A stretch of DNA of 64,000 nucleotides from Drechslerella dactyloides (Eukaryota > Ascomycota > Orbiliomycetes > Orbiliales > Orbiliaceae). The stretch is taken from contig JAGTWJ010000017.1 of NCBI GenBank assembly GCA_020064725.1, positions 3,100,001 through 3,164,000 of the forward strand. The letters are read 5' to 3'. The position numbers and the translations under genes are program-made. Under the pieces are notes generated by a model. It saw only the letters and a list, made by a program, of their open reading frames with translations, searched no databases and was not told the origin of the DNA. Below are positions 24,648 to 37,519 of this stretch, piece by piece. Position 1 is the first letter of the stretch, and every line of letters starts with the position of its first letter.

Positions 24648-26398
24648 ATGTTTTCGAAACATCTGCTTTTTGGCCTTGGAGCCATTACGGCTGTGTCTGC
24701 TAGGGCATTGTTCCCAAGGGCTTGCGCTCCTGACTCCTGCTTTTCGAGTAAGTTGTACAAGCTACCTCATCTGGCTTCAAAGTCCCCTTATATATTGGAG
24801 AATATATAGTGGAGTCGAACAAAACTGATTCGGTATCTTGATTTAACATAGGGCAGTTTGGGGGGCCATCTAACTCTGCTGCGAGATATGCGGAGTGCAC
24901 GGAATATTTTTGGACTACCATCACAGCAGAGACGTCGTAAGTCGACTCCTGCTATTATATATAAGCGTTACCCTTCAAGCCTATGGTATACTCGTCTGCT
25001 AAACATAAGACTGCGCATCTATATAATAGGACATTCTATGGTGTGAACTCCACTACGGTCACCTATACAATGGATGTTCCGGCTACGGTTACCGACACAA
25101 CCTGGATAACGTATACGGCTGTAGAGACAGTTACAAACACACAAGTACAGCACACAGACTTTGTATTCGAAAAAAGGGCTGTGACGTCAGTCGCCCCGGT
25201 TCTCCCAAGTATCGCTTTAGCCGCTTGTACTCAGACAGTATCAGACGGCGTGAACATCACTATGAATTATATGAGCGCATGCTCTTGCGCTCACAACGTC
25301 GCTCCTTCGACGGTTACACCTGACGTCGTGTCTACTACATCGATCATTTGGACATACATCATATACTCGCCCACAGTAACGGCCACGTCAATTGAAACGG
25401 CCATCGAGACCGTTACGCTCGCTACCGAGACGCTTACGGATACAATCACTACGGTCGTGAGGGATATTTTGACTATCATAACGCGTACCGCAACTGCATC
25501 GACAGAGACCCCTTCGGAAACCCCATCGGAAACCCCAGTAGAGACAGCTTCGGAAACGGCTTCGGACATGCCTACGGAGACACCCTCAGAAACGCCATCA
25601 GAGACGCCATCGGAGACCCCATCAGAGACACCCTCGGAAACGCTAACGGAGACGCCAACGGAGCTGCCAACGGAGCTGCCAACGGAGCTGCCAACGGAGC
25701 TGCCAACGGAGCTGCCAACGGAGCTGCCAACGGAACTCCCAACGGAACTCCCAACGGAATTGCCAACGGAACTGCCAACCGAGATGCCGACTGAGACACC
25801 AACGGAGACCGCTTCGGAGACCGCTTCGGAGACCGCTTCGGAGACACTCACGGAGACTCCAACGGAGGCGCCAATAGAGATACCTACGGAGATCCCCACG
25901 GAGGTGCCGATAGAGATCCCCACGGAGACGCCCTCAGAAACGGCAACGGAGACAGCTTCAGAGACCGCTTCGGAAACTCCCACGGAAACTCCCACAGAAA
26001 CTCCCACAGAAACTCCCACAGAAACGGCAACGGAGACGCCAATAGAGCTACCCACGGAAACGCCTACGGAGACACTCACGGAGACGCCAATAGAGCTACC
26101 CACGGAAACGCCTACGGAGACACTCACGGAGACCCCCACAGAGGCACCGATAGAGATACCTACGGAGATCCCCACAGAGGCGCCAATAGAGATCCCCACG
26201 GAAACGCCCACGGAAACGCCCACGGAGACTGCAACAGAGACCGCAACAGAGACCGCAACAGAGACCGCATCGGAGACCGCATCGGAGATCGCTTCAGCAT
26301 CAGCATCGGAGACAGAAAGCGCCTCCATATCTACGACTACAGCGACATCTCCTTCAGTGATACCGCTGCCTCCAATTCTGCCGATACTCGGCCTATAG
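24648..26398 (+). CDS. Mucin-like secreted Thr/Glu/Pro-repeat protein
   Basis: Three exons (24648-24747, 24852-24936, 25030-26398) join in frame to 517 residues. A signal peptide (MFSKHLLFGLGAITAVSA) is followed by a domain with several cysteines (ACAPDSCFS, AECTEYFW), then a Thr/Val-rich segment with a dibasic EKR|A site near residue 106 that suits Kex2 cleavage. A second small Cys segment follows (LAACTQTV, MSACSCAHN). About 270 residues of tandem TETP, SETP, TELP and IEIP units come next, and the chain ends in a short hydrophobic Pro-containing tail that is only weakly GPI-like. Such proteins are usually heavily O-glycosylated wall proteins or adhesins. No enzyme domain is seen. Function is inferred from composition. 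Confidence 0.75.
25661..25780 (+). repeat. 12-bp coding minisatellite within the mucin-like gene
   Basis: Ten consecutive 12-bp units of the form GAGCTGCCAACG, the last four diverged (GAACTCCCAACG twice, GAATTGCCAACG, GAACTGCCAACC). They encode Glu-Leu-Pro-Thr. The unit is a multiple of three, so copy-number change keeps the frame. It sits in a larger 6- and 12-bp periodic tract of about 25500-26300. Confidence 0.85.
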
Positions 26399-27166
26399 GC
26401 TAGGTTACAAAGCTAGTCAGATGGGTGGGGATATTGAGCAAAGGGCCAGTGCTTGTTCCGCCAAGTCGATAAACAGAGTCAGTTGGTTGGTAACGCCAGG
26501 AAGCCTGGCTTACGAGATCAAATTGAGGATACAAATCATTCCTTGTTTCACCGTCTGACGACTGAGCTACACTAGCTTGGGCTCCTCAGTATCTATAAAA
26601 CTGGAATATTGTTGATCTTCTGTCGCGTCGTGAATTTTAAATTTTCCTTTGATCTTTTCTTCTAAGGCGTTCCACTCCATCCCTGCCTGTAAGCCGGCCA
26701 AATGCTTAGAGGTTGTTGTAGGTTTCATAATTTATCTAGGTAATCAGAGGAACTTTACAAGCCTCCGAGCAATTATTAATATATTCTTTTATAATCCCTA
26801 GTTGGTTGGATGGAATCTCATTACCATCTCTGCATCTGTAATCCGTAGCTTGAACTGAATACTTTTGGTTTCTTGAAGCTGTGCACGCCTAGGGAAGTTG
26901 CATTTTCTGTGCGTTGAATTCGTTGTATTCGGGATCCCTTGTTTGTCGCCTGGCGCCTGCAGTAGACGCTGTTCCGGCGCAGCAGATCGATTGCCATCAA
27001 GCCAACCGAACTCGGCGGAGACAGCTTTGGAATAGCCAAACGCTTTCCTGTGATCGCAGCTCGCGCTTTGAATGTCGACCATTGCTCAGACAGCCGCTCT
27101 AACGACTAGATATCGGTATCGTAACACTGTGTAGCTTCAACTCACTAAGACTCGCCAAACGCGGAT
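26399..27166. other. Intergenic region between mucin-like and P450 genes
   Basis: No supported gene; several short overlapping frames without motifs. It should contain the mucin 3' UTR and the P450 promoter. Confidence 0.55.
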
Positions 27167-29254
27167 ATGGACAGAGTCCTGGCGAAGCAACTCGCGAATA
27201 CCGGAACTCCCATGAGCGATGCCAGTATTCTGGAATTAACCCTTCTTGGGATCAATAATACCCGCCGGTGTCTCTATACCGCATTTTTTGTGTTTGTTGG
27301 ATATTTCATCGGGCTTGTTATCTACAGATTATACTTAACGCCGTTGTCAGCCATTCCAGGACCGCGGGTTGCAGCAGCGACTGGCTGGTGGATTCTCTAC
27401 CACGATTACAGATGCCAGAGAACCAAGGTCATAACAGAGCTTCATTCTGTTTATGGAACGGCTGTCCGTATTGGCCCGAATGAAGTCTCATTCACGTCTA
27501 CCTCAGCGATCAAGGATATCTATAATGGTGCAGGTCGTGAAGGCGGATTTCCCAAAGGTAATACAGCTGTGGTTGCCCAAAGGAAGATTGTATCGCCCGT
27601 TTCTGGGGAGCATAACTTGAGTCAGTTTATATTGCTTACACTGTAGAGTCAGGATTTTTATATGCCATGTTTTTCCACTACGGAAGATATAACATGTTCT
27701 CTTCACTCACTCCAGAAGAACATTCATGGCGGCGTCGAATGATCACGAATCCCTATTCCTTTACCAACATCTTGAACAATGAGGCAATGAAGGGCGATAT
27801 TTGGCGAACTGCTGGACAATATCTTAGATATGTCGAGAGGGAAGGCCACCGGTACGAGAATGAGTCTGGTTATGCGGTTGATATATATCTGCCCAACATC
27901 TACTATGCATGTGATAATATTACGGCACATGTGTTTGGCCAGGACTTAGGAACGAAAACATTGAGATGTGAACCTGGTAGCCTCGGCATGGATATACAGC
28001 GCCAAAGGAATTCCATCAACAGCTGGTACGGGCCAGAGAGACGACACAGGGTAACGAGGATCTTATCATTAGACTGAAGTTTACCAATAACATTGCGAAC
28101 GCTGATATATTCATAGGATTACCTGTGGACCAACTTCAATTTTGCGCTGAGATGTCTGAGATTCTTCACGGATGTTTTCGGCCGAGTCTCCCATCTTCTC
28201 CAAGAAAAAGACGATCCCCGATCGAAATACATCGGTGGTACTTATATCCACCACTACGCTTATACGAATATCTTACATTTGAGATCTCTGAAACCCGCTG
28301 GAATAAATGTAATGCAAAAACTCTTGGTTGAGAAGGGTAACAAGGAAGATAGGAAAACACTTGATGACTTCGGCAGAGCGAGTGAGGCCATGGTATGAGA
28401 ATTTCCCTGCTCAATGCTATTGTTTAGAGGCTGAAAAATGTTCATGGGATAATCAAAAGGATCATATTTTGGCTGGTAAGCTCAAGATAGACTGTGCCCA
28501 GACGCCTGACCCAACCTTAGCCTCACCTACTAACGTGTCGTAAATTGATAACTTCAGGAATGGATACCACTGGCGATACCCTCTCATTCTTGATTTATTC
28601 GTTAGCTCTGCCCGTCAACCAGAAGTATCAAGATCAAGTCAGGGATAGCCTTCCGAAGTTACCGTCCTTTGACCAGCCATTAAGTGTGGCGGATATAAAC
28701 GACATTCTCAATAATCCATACATTAATGGTATTATCAAGGAGACACTACTAATATATCCCGCAATTTCGGATCTTTTGCCCCGAGTAGTGCCTAAGGGAG
28801 GTCGAGAGGTGGATGGATTTTGGCTTCCCACTGGAACCTTGGCTTCATCTTCAGTTCTTGCAGTTAACTCGAGCCTCACCGCGGGTTCCGGCGGCAAAGT
28901 TGATAGTACCAGATGGACGCCAGAGAGATGGCTCATTCAATCTGACATAGACAAAAGCAGGGTACAGGAGCTCGAGAGAAGGCTTTGGAGCTTTGGCTCT
29001 GGTGGTAGAGGTATGTTCTTTCGCCGAAAGTCTACGAGAACTCTCAGGCTAACAAATTGATAAGGTTGCATCGGGAAACAGTATGAAACGATGTCTTCCT
29101 CGTTTGATCTTGAATACGAGGTCGCATACTGACATGACTTACCATGGTTCATAGCTTGGCACTTGTTGAAATATCTTTGCTTCTAGCCGCAATTTTGGCC
29201 AACTTCAAGCTTCGACAAGACGATAGCAGCCCTGTGACAATAGCCCATAGGTAG
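27167..29254 (+). CDS. Cytochrome P450 monooxygenase with altered ExxR motif
   Basis: Seven exons (27167-27557, 27653-28050, 28117-28392, 28430-28475, 28558-29010, 29065-29080, 29155-29254) join in frame to 559 residues. A membrane anchor (about 37-55, AFFVFVGYFIGLVIYRLYL) precedes a Pro-rich hinge (PLSAIPGPR). Other features are the C-helix WRRRM, the I-helix oxygen motif AGMDTT (370-375), PERW, and the haem loop FGSGGRGCIG with ligand Cys about 523. The K-helix reads KETLLIYP: Glu 432 is present but the usual ExxR arginine is Leu 435 (CTA at 28749-28751). The stretch before PERW is also unusual (SSLTAGSGGKVDSTRW). It is an ER-bound monooxygenase by family; substrate unknown. No neighbouring synthase was found. 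It may be a degenerating or non-canonical P450. Confidence 0.85.
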
Positions 29255-32200
29255 GTGTGCATTTTTTCTAACATATACTTAGGAGAGAATTTGGGATATG
29301 TCATCATGGTAGATGCTTGTTTGACTTTAGCGTGAGCTGACATAATTTTTGCGCGATTTAGCCACTGGACCGTCGGGAAGAGCCTTCGGGACATCACGTA
29401 TATGAACAAGTCCAAAGGGGTTGTTCGATTCGAGCCGCTATAAACAATTAGTCTGGCAGAAACTGGTCTCGCAAGCCAAACCCACACAGTGGCACCATAA
29501 CTTTTCTTCTTCGAACAAGAGTTCTGGTTTACGTTCGAGACCAGTAATGACTGTCTCCGTTGATATATAGTGTGATAGACCATGAGCAGACCCATCAATT
29601 TTGTCGGAATCACAGCATTTCGACAAATTGGGAACGTTGGGAAATTTAAATTGGCAGTTTGGAGCGCAGTCGCCGATTAGGCATGTCTGGTCTCGAGATT
29701 GAGTTTGAAGGGGTCGTAGCGTAAGACTAGCTATATCTACGGAGGCCTTGTGCAAGAACAGACTATACGTCCATAATTTGCACGGAGTTCGATTCACTTA
29801 AAACTATCACAAAATTTCCCCAGATCCAAAGCCTTTGAAATTTGTATCTATCAAGCCCACATGCACAAAGTACTGAGTGTGTAGGCTTGTGATCAAAGGT
29901 AGATAAGGTAATATAACGGGATACGCAAATATCTTTACTGTATATGGGCATTAGAGACAGCCAGGCATAGTTCAGCACGATCAAGTCGAATAGCAATATA
30001 ACCAGTACGTCATCTACTATAAACAGTCGCACACGCCATATCAGCAGCTAACCCGCTCGTCCAATATTAAGTTGCGGTCGACATTCGCCTACTGCAATAT
30101 TAGGGTCCAGGGTTCTGCGGAGATCTCGGACCGCCAGACCCTAGATTCTGCGTGCGCCTGTTTCTTATGTATGCACTGTATGTTGAATGCTACCTTGCCA
30201 GCCTTGTTGCGAATATTGACTCTGATGGAGAGGATGTACGTAAATGTTGTCGATTCACATGCTTCAGCATCTTGATAGGACCGTGATCTCCCCGAGCTTG
30301 GAATATACCCGCGGCCACCCTAGCCTGATGCAGTTGGAGAGGAGATGACGAAAGATTGGAGGTTTTGTGCCCATGTATTGTAGACCGATTTACCGTTCGT
30401 CAATAACTGCCGCACAGAATCCGGTACGTGAACAATATAGCGCATTTTCTTGCGATTTCATGCGAGAACCGCATACACATATAATCCGATTTGGGATATA
30501 AATATCTCTATTGAGTCCAAACCTGCGATTTATCAATAGCAAGTCGTGTACCCAATGTATTTTGGCCATTGGCTTTCACGAGTGCGGTGGTGATCAATGA
30601 AGATTGAAGACACGCAACTGGCACGGGCTCGCCTCGGGAGGACGTCTGGGTAGCGATACCTGCGGGGTCGGTTAGGTGCAGGCATTAATCGAGCCTTCAA
30701 TTACTCCCGTTCCCAAGCTCGGACAGGTCATTGTTTATCCGGTATCGGGTAAACTCTCTTGCGTATTCAGAAATCCCTCCACTACACCCATGCGACCTCG
30801 TCAGACAGAACCACCCCGCACCGAAACGCCATTGCACATATCCACTGCTATCTACTGCTTGTCATATTACCAGATGATAACTGCACCAAGACCTTGCTGC
30901 CGTGATCACATATGTGGCGTGTCGATCTTTCGACATCCGACTGTTCAACCGTATTGCAGGCGGTCACTCGTGCATGCAGGTATGCAGCCGATTATACGAT
31001 CATAGACTAGCCTCGAGATTAGACGCTCTAATCACGGACAGCCTTGCAGGTAATCCCTTCTGGTGCTAATTTGGAAAGTGAAGGTATATTGTTCTCCGAT
31101 TCGTTCGGCTGGAGTAGAACACCAGTGCACCGGGTAAGAACGTACCATAGAAAACCCAGGGTGCGGTATTAAATTGTCTAAGTACCAGGTACCTGTGCAG
31201 AAAACGGATATATACCGAAATTGGTGTTTCTGAGCAATCCAAAAACCTTGAGAGCAAACTGCTACTTCATTAGATATAGAGACATTTAAATATACCCAAA
31301 TGAATTCTCGTTCCGTATGGCCATATTAGGTGCGAATACTGACCGGCAAGGAGCGCGATTAGAACTTTTACTATCGAGGAGACTTCTGATCAGGAGGACT
31401 ATTAATCTCATCGATACAAATACCGCCTACGTCTGGTGTGTGCTGTGGTTCGGGCTTGTACCATGAATCGATGACCACGCCGTTCGCAAGGACAAGGGAA
31501 TCCGATGTATTCAGTTTTGATGAGACACACATACGATTACATAAGGAATACAAAGTTATCAGTGTATCGATAACCCACCCATGATTGTCCGGCTCGATTA
31601 ACAAAATGTCGCTAATTGTATTTAAAATTATAATAAAACTTAGCCGTCTTCGCGAGATAGATCCTCGGGACGAGGTTTGCAAAGTTGTATGTAACGAGGT
31701 GAGGCACGCACATTGCATTAATGCAACCAGCCTCCTCCATACGTGATTCTCGTACACCTATAACCTGGGAGATCAACTTTGATATGACATACTTAAGGCT
31801 ACATGCTTGGCTCGGAGGGCATAGATTAAGTCATCAGGCAAGGTTACACAGACTTCGGTTCGGCTCAACACGAGCCAGCGAAACTGGACGACATGGGGCG
31901 TCGGTGCGTAGAGAATACATGCTTACCTCAGCAAAGGAGATGCTAGATGTTAAACAGTAAAGATTGTACCGTAACGGGTTCACGGAAGTATACGGAGTAT
32001 TGACGTGGGTTTGATCATACCATCGAGTAAGTGAAATCGAGCGCATGCATTTCAAATAACAAATCGTTGTTACATAACGACTTCGCGGCACCGGCGCCGA
32101 CTGAAGATTTTCTCCAACATGTCGAGCCATGGACCGTGCGCCGGGTGTCCGCGACCCGGACCCAAACTTGGTGGGTCTTGGGCTTGGTAGGTCCGGTTAA

Positions 32201-34463
32201 AACGCCGGAAGGTTTCAGAAACTTTCGTGGACTTCTGTTTGCAAGCGGCTGCAAGTTTGGAAAAGAGACCACGAGACTTGTCCGTCGGAGTTGGAAGAAT
32301 AATTCCCCACACCCGTCTGGGATTGATTATACGAGATGCGATGCTGGCCACACAAGGTTCGCCGTCCGTATGCAATCTTCGGAAATCGTTCAGTTATATC
32401 GGTGCTGATCGCCTGAATCGCTTGTCGATATATTGATTTCGCAAAAAGAAACCCTGGTCACTGAATTGACACACAACTCGCTGACCTGAATTTGGAACAT
32501 AACTTTTGGAGCTGCGTAACTTTAAGAAACGATATACAGCGCTGGCTAGCTTGTTCAAACAGATTTAAGTTCTGCGACGGTGCATCCGTGAATATCGCAA
32601 GCACATGGACAACGATGTGCATAAGACCCCACAGTAGGGCATGCAAGCTACCCTTAGTCTGAGAGTGCATTTAATCAGGTTGACGCACAGAAGGTCTTGG
32701 CACATCTAGAACAACCGACAGCCATAGACGACGTGGAGCCCTTTCTTACGTTGGCTCAATTCCTAGTGATTTTCCAGCTCTGAATGGCATTATGAACAAG
32801 GATGCCTCAGTGATTGGATTGCCGCATGACCCACTCTGTAGCTCCGAGTTCTTCCCACTTCATAATCCGATATATAACGGCTATTCATTGCACACATCTG
32901 CTGCAAACTTGGCTTTTGGGGCATCCAAAAGACTGAAGCTGCCTAGCAAACTCAAACCAGAATACCATTTCGTTTCCAGCCTGCGGCGGTGTTTGCAGTT
33001 CAACCTGTAAGTCCTGAGCCTGTCTAAGATTTTGTCGATTGCATAATGTAGCTCTGTATGTGCAAGCACGAGCGCCAGACCTCCAACGCGACTGTTGAAT
33101 GCTTGCGCAATTCAATTCCTTGAAAATCAGTTGTATAAACACCCTTAGCTGACGGATGCTCTGGGAGGAAGCAAACGAGGCCTCGAGGACACCGGCTATT
33201 GATTATTTTCATGGTTGATGATGTTTGGTACCCCTCCCACCAGCCTCTTGGATCCTACTGATTTCCCTACCGCAAGTGTTTTTCCTGCCTCGTAATTACA
33301 GCTTACGCTTCACTTCAAGTTGCTACCCGTAACCAAAACCTCTGCCTCTGAATCTTCGACCCCACATTGAACATGCACCCCCTGTATTCCGCATTGCAGA
33401 TATTCTCTGAATAGCTACTTCGAAGTCATCTCGTGAAAGGTGATGTATGCCAACTAATGCTTGAGTCTTCCCTGGCGTATATTTGCTTTTGACATACAAG
33501 TATCCAAATGAATTGCGATCGATTCTGACCTACTACCAACCGTTAGGACCAACTTCCACCATCATACAACAGCAGCCTTCTTTTTCGACTGCATACAGAT
33601 CAATCCCTTCAACCGTGTCATTGATCACTAAGCCGGGTATAATTGGGTACACAGGGCAATAGTGTAGGTTATCCAGAGCACTCCTCTAATTTTTTAATCA
33701 GGAGATACTAATAAGTTTACAGCATACAGAGCGTACTTGGGAATAGGAATTACAGGGTGGCAATTTTCCACAACCCTCAAATATAATTCTGGCTCTGGAT
33801 CTATTCGACACTCGCTATACCCTTCGGTATTTGTCGCCATATACGACTGCGATTCACTCAACTTGAGCACTTGCGTGCGCATATTTCGTGAGCAGCTGCA
33901 GCCGACACCACGATACCGAAATCGTTGTACACGGACGTACCGACGCCGAAATCGCGGAATCTCCAAACCCCACAGGCGTCTCGGGAGTTATTTTTGTCCA
34001 CTTGTCTTGGATTAAATCCGACATACCCACCTCGGTGATACATGTATTCTATATCTCTCCGCATAGCTCGGCTCAGGCTATCTGGTTAGAAACATATCTT
34101 GGTCTCGAGCCGAGTTTATGCTGCTCGGTTCCATATTCGATTTCAGAAATTGGTTCATATAGCTCCACATTGTGCCATCTACCTTTTCGCTTCCGGGAGC
34201 GCGGATATTAGATGTTAGATTGGTCACAAAGTTCTTGCAGCCTTTCAGATACCATATCTTCCTCGATATCGATTTAAAAGGTCCTCCTCCTAGCCGCAGC
34301 TCTGGAGCCAACACTGGTCAACCCAAGTCCCTTTAGACTGGACTCAAATATCCAGAATAAACGGCGCGGTTTCCGATCCAGACTATTCGGCATTCGGAAA
34401 CCGACATCAGCGTCACAGAATCACGCAAACGCTTTCGTACGGCTTAGCCGTATTCAAACCACC
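29255..34463. other. 5.2-kb gene desert
   Basis: No supported gene. The DNA is AT-rich and its frames lack motifs. A minus-strand frame at 31371-31757 looks mildly protein-like but has no partner exon. 32.08-32.35 kb is locally GC-richer (CGACCCGGACCC-type sequence), perhaps an old insertion, but no terminal repeats or transposase motif were recognised. A TGCATGCA octamer lies at 30971. The 3' end is the regulator gene's promoter. Confidence 0.5.
34367..34403. promoter_or_regulatory. Paired CGG-N3-CCG sites before the Zn2Cys6 gene
   Basis: CGGTTTCCGA (34367-34376) and its exact reverse complement TCGGAAACCG (34394-34403) lie 17 bases apart, ending 60 bases before the ATG. Each contains an inverted CGG-N3-CCG, the class of half-sites bound by Zn2Cys6 dimers. 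Autoregulation is an inference. Confidence 0.5.
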
Positions 34464-36852
34464 ATGACGTCCTCTCCGGAAGCTTCACCGTCCTCTGCTC
34501 TGCCGGGACCCAGCGTACCGCAGCTTACGATCAATACATCAGACGCTGTGACTAATGGAAACAATGCATCTAATGGAAATGAGGCGGCAAGACGAGCATC
34601 TCAAGCAACAGGTACCGAGCCAAGTCTAACTCGACCTGATATGGAACGAGCCGATTCCCAGGGCCCAGATCCGGGCGACCCGGCACCGATGAGTGCTGTG
34701 TCGCAAACAGGTAACGGACGGAAACGATCAAACACAGATGGGGTTGAGTATCCTCGAAGGAGAGCTACGATAGCTGTACGTAAAATGCACACGGAAGACT
34801 TATCGATAACCATAATCGGGCCATACTGATATATGTCTGTCAAATCTTGCAGTGTGAGGTTTGCCGCTCGAGAAAGTCCCGGTGCGATGGCTCACGACCA
34901 AAATGTCGTCTCTGCATTGAACTAAATGCGGAGTGTATCTACCGTGAACCAGGAATTAAGCTCGATGCGGGTGATAAACTAATTCTGGAGCATCTAAATC
35001 GCATCGAAAGCCTTTTGCAGAACGCTCTTCCGTCAACGCCTCCAGGGAGTGGGATGGCAATGTCGGCCTCGCCAGCGATAAGTCACTCGACAAATATGAG
35101 TGGTGATCGCTTGGGACAATTGAATATCGGAATGGGGAATACCCTCACCGGTGGAATGGGGGCGTGGTCAAATATCAACAACATATCCAGCATGCCGAAG
35201 CACCATTCAACGCCGGCTCTGAACCTGCTACAATGGCCAAAAATCAATCATTTGATATCCCTTCCTTACTCTCCGGAAACCTTATTGCAAGTCGAGTTAG
35301 ACAGGCCGCCTCTTCAATTCAACACTAGTATGAATCTCGACCTGTCCAATACCAATGCATACGTCCAGGCTTATTTCGAGCGGGTGAATGTTTGGTACGC
35401 TGTCGTCAATCCCTATAGCTGGACGAGTCTGTACAAAACTGCCCTCTCACAAGGGTTCAGGACCGGCCCAGAGAGCTGCGTCGTTCTGCTGGTACTTGCC
35501 TTGGGGCAAGCCAGTACCAGAGGGTCGATTTCTCGAATTGCACCTCATGAAGATCCGCCGGGCATGTCATATTTCTCTGCAGCTTGGACATTACTTCCTT
35601 CACTCATGACAAGGACTACGATGTTGTCAGCACAATGCATGATCCTGACATCAGCATATCTCTTCTATCTGGTACGGCCGTTGGAAGCCTGGACGCTTCT
35701 GAGTAGTATTAGTATGAAGTTACAATTGCTTCTCACAACAAATCCTCCAGCTCTTCTGCCTACCTCCAGTCGAGAGCTCAGCGAACGGGTGTTCTGGAAC
35801 GCCCTGTTATTCGAGAGGTAGATTACCAATCCCTTCCGTTCCGGACATTTTAATACTCATCTAGCTGATAATAGTGTATTCAAATCCAGCGATCTGCTTG
35901 CCGAGTTGGATCTCCCCCATTCCGGTATCATACCTTTTGAAGAGTCGATAGGGCTCCCGTGCGGCTTTGAAATGGAAGACGAAGATTCTCCGGCCGGAGT
36001 CCGCGATGACCTGTGGTACTTTCTCGCTGAGATCGCCTTGAGGCGACTCCTTAATCGCGTCAGCCACTTGATCTATTCTGATGTGAATAGAGAGAGATCG
36101 ATATCCACCCTCGGCCCGATCGTAGGTGAGCTGGACTACCAGCTGACGCAGTGGTACGAAAGTTTGCCGTTGGCGCTCCAGTTTCCTCACCACCGCGTCC
36201 AGTTGAACAATCCCATCCAGACAGTTTTAAGGCTTCGTTATTTTGCTTGTCGAACAATTATTTTCCGGCCTTATATTCATGCGGTTTTGAAAGACGAGAA
36301 GTTGGGCATGGATACGGTAGTTCGAGAAAACTGTCGTAAATGTCTTGAGGCATGCTTAAGACAGCTGGAACATATCACAGAGCAGTATGTGGTTTCGAAT
36401 GTTTCCCTATGCTACAGTTTATCTGTTATGGCTCCTAATCGCTCTATCCTATAGTCATGCTGGCCATATGCCCTACCTATGGCAAGGGGCACTTTCGTAA
36501 GTCGCCTCCATATTGTCGCTTGATGATGTTGATAATTGCTTACAACCGGTATCGGACAGAATGGTTTCTCAAAGCCTTTTGGTTATGGGTGCTACGATGT
36601 CCCCCTCTCTTGCTGCTGTCTTACCACCCGCAGGTGTGTTGGTCCTGGCGATAATGGAAAGTCTCTCAGTTGAGATCTGAGCAAGCTAACTCGATATCTC
36701 TAGATAATATCGATAAGATGCTTAAAGATGTGATCACCGAGTTACAACATTACGCCCATCTAGCGCCAAGTCTAAAACTATCCCTCGAATTGGTCCAGGA
36801 GGCCGAAGAGCGCCGAAGGTACTTCTTGCGGGAATCAGGAATGCGCCTTTAG
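34464..36852 (+). CDS. Zn2Cys6 fungal-specific transcription factor
   Basis: Six exons (34464-34775, 34853-35817, 35875-36384, 36455-36496, 36560-36633, 36704-36852) join in frame to 683 residues. A disordered Ser/Asn/Pro-rich N-terminus of 104 residues precedes the binuclear zinc cluster, which starts exactly at exon 2: Cys 105, 108, 115, 122, 125 and 132, spaced C-x2-C-x6-C-x6-C-x2-C-x6-C. A linker and short dimerisation region follow (KLDAGDKLILEHLNRIESLL), then a fungal-specific regulatory domain containing SDLLAELDLPHSG and PYLWQGALS. It should bind CGG half-sites as a dimer in the nucleus; the target pathway is unknown. The last intron has a weak donor (GTGTTG), chosen because it gives the family-like junction LPPADNIDKML. 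Two CGG-N3-CCG sites lie just upstream. Confidence 0.9.
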
Positions 36853-37519
36853 TCCTCCACCGACCAAAGTTCTAGCTCGCGGGATAGGTTTCCTAACTTG
36901 GTAGCGAACACGAGCTCGCCTTTGTAGTTACCTTGCTGTACAACTTTGAATCTCGTCACATGTCTGCACTAGAGCGATTTTTAGCATAGTACTGTAATCA
37001 TCTACGTCTACCTTTTTTGTTATAAATGTACTGCTATTGACCGAAAGGCCCGAAGGATGGGGCATATTTGTCTAAAAGTCTAGGTCTGTCTTAGCTCTCG
37101 GAAACATCCGTCTTCATTTACAAATACTCATCATACTCTGTCTTTGTATTGTACATACGTTCGAATATTTCATTCGATTGTCACAGGGTTGGTTATTAGC
37201 TACAGTGAAGAGCTCTTGATCAGACGCTGATCATGACAATATCCGTCGGCGTAACCTAACCTATATATGTGTAGGTGCACGATTCCATTCCAGTCAAAGA
37301 ATCGACGTGTAAAATCATTCAATACGAGAAGTGCTAGCCTGTGGCTGAGCAGCTACACCTCGTATTGTTGTGTCAATCATTGGGAAGCCGTCGCGTTGTT
37401 GGAAGCTTGGCTGGCAGCTGGTTACTTAACTCCGCCTGGGTTTAGTCTGAGAATTGAGTAAAAGAACCATCCATATCGACTTTAGCTTCGGTACTTCGAA
37501 GCACCGATATCGACACACG
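36853..37519. other. Intergenic region between regulator and SET gene
   Basis: No gene seen. It holds the regulator's 3' UTR and the upstream region of the SET-domain gene. Confidence 0.6.

Noticed and set aside
25291..26328. 345-residue minus-strand frame of Val-Ser-Val-Gly repeats opposite the mucin-like gene
   Set aside because: It exists only because the sense strand has 6/12-bp periodicity that keeps the antisense frame open. The sense gene has a signal peptide, introns and cysteines, and the antisense has none.
31371..31757. 128-codon minus-strand frame
   Set aside because: Mildly protein-like but isolated, with no motif and no splice partner.
32080..32350. GC-rich patch as a possible transposon end
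   Set aside because: No paired terminal inverted repeat, target-site duplication or transposase motif could be found by eye.
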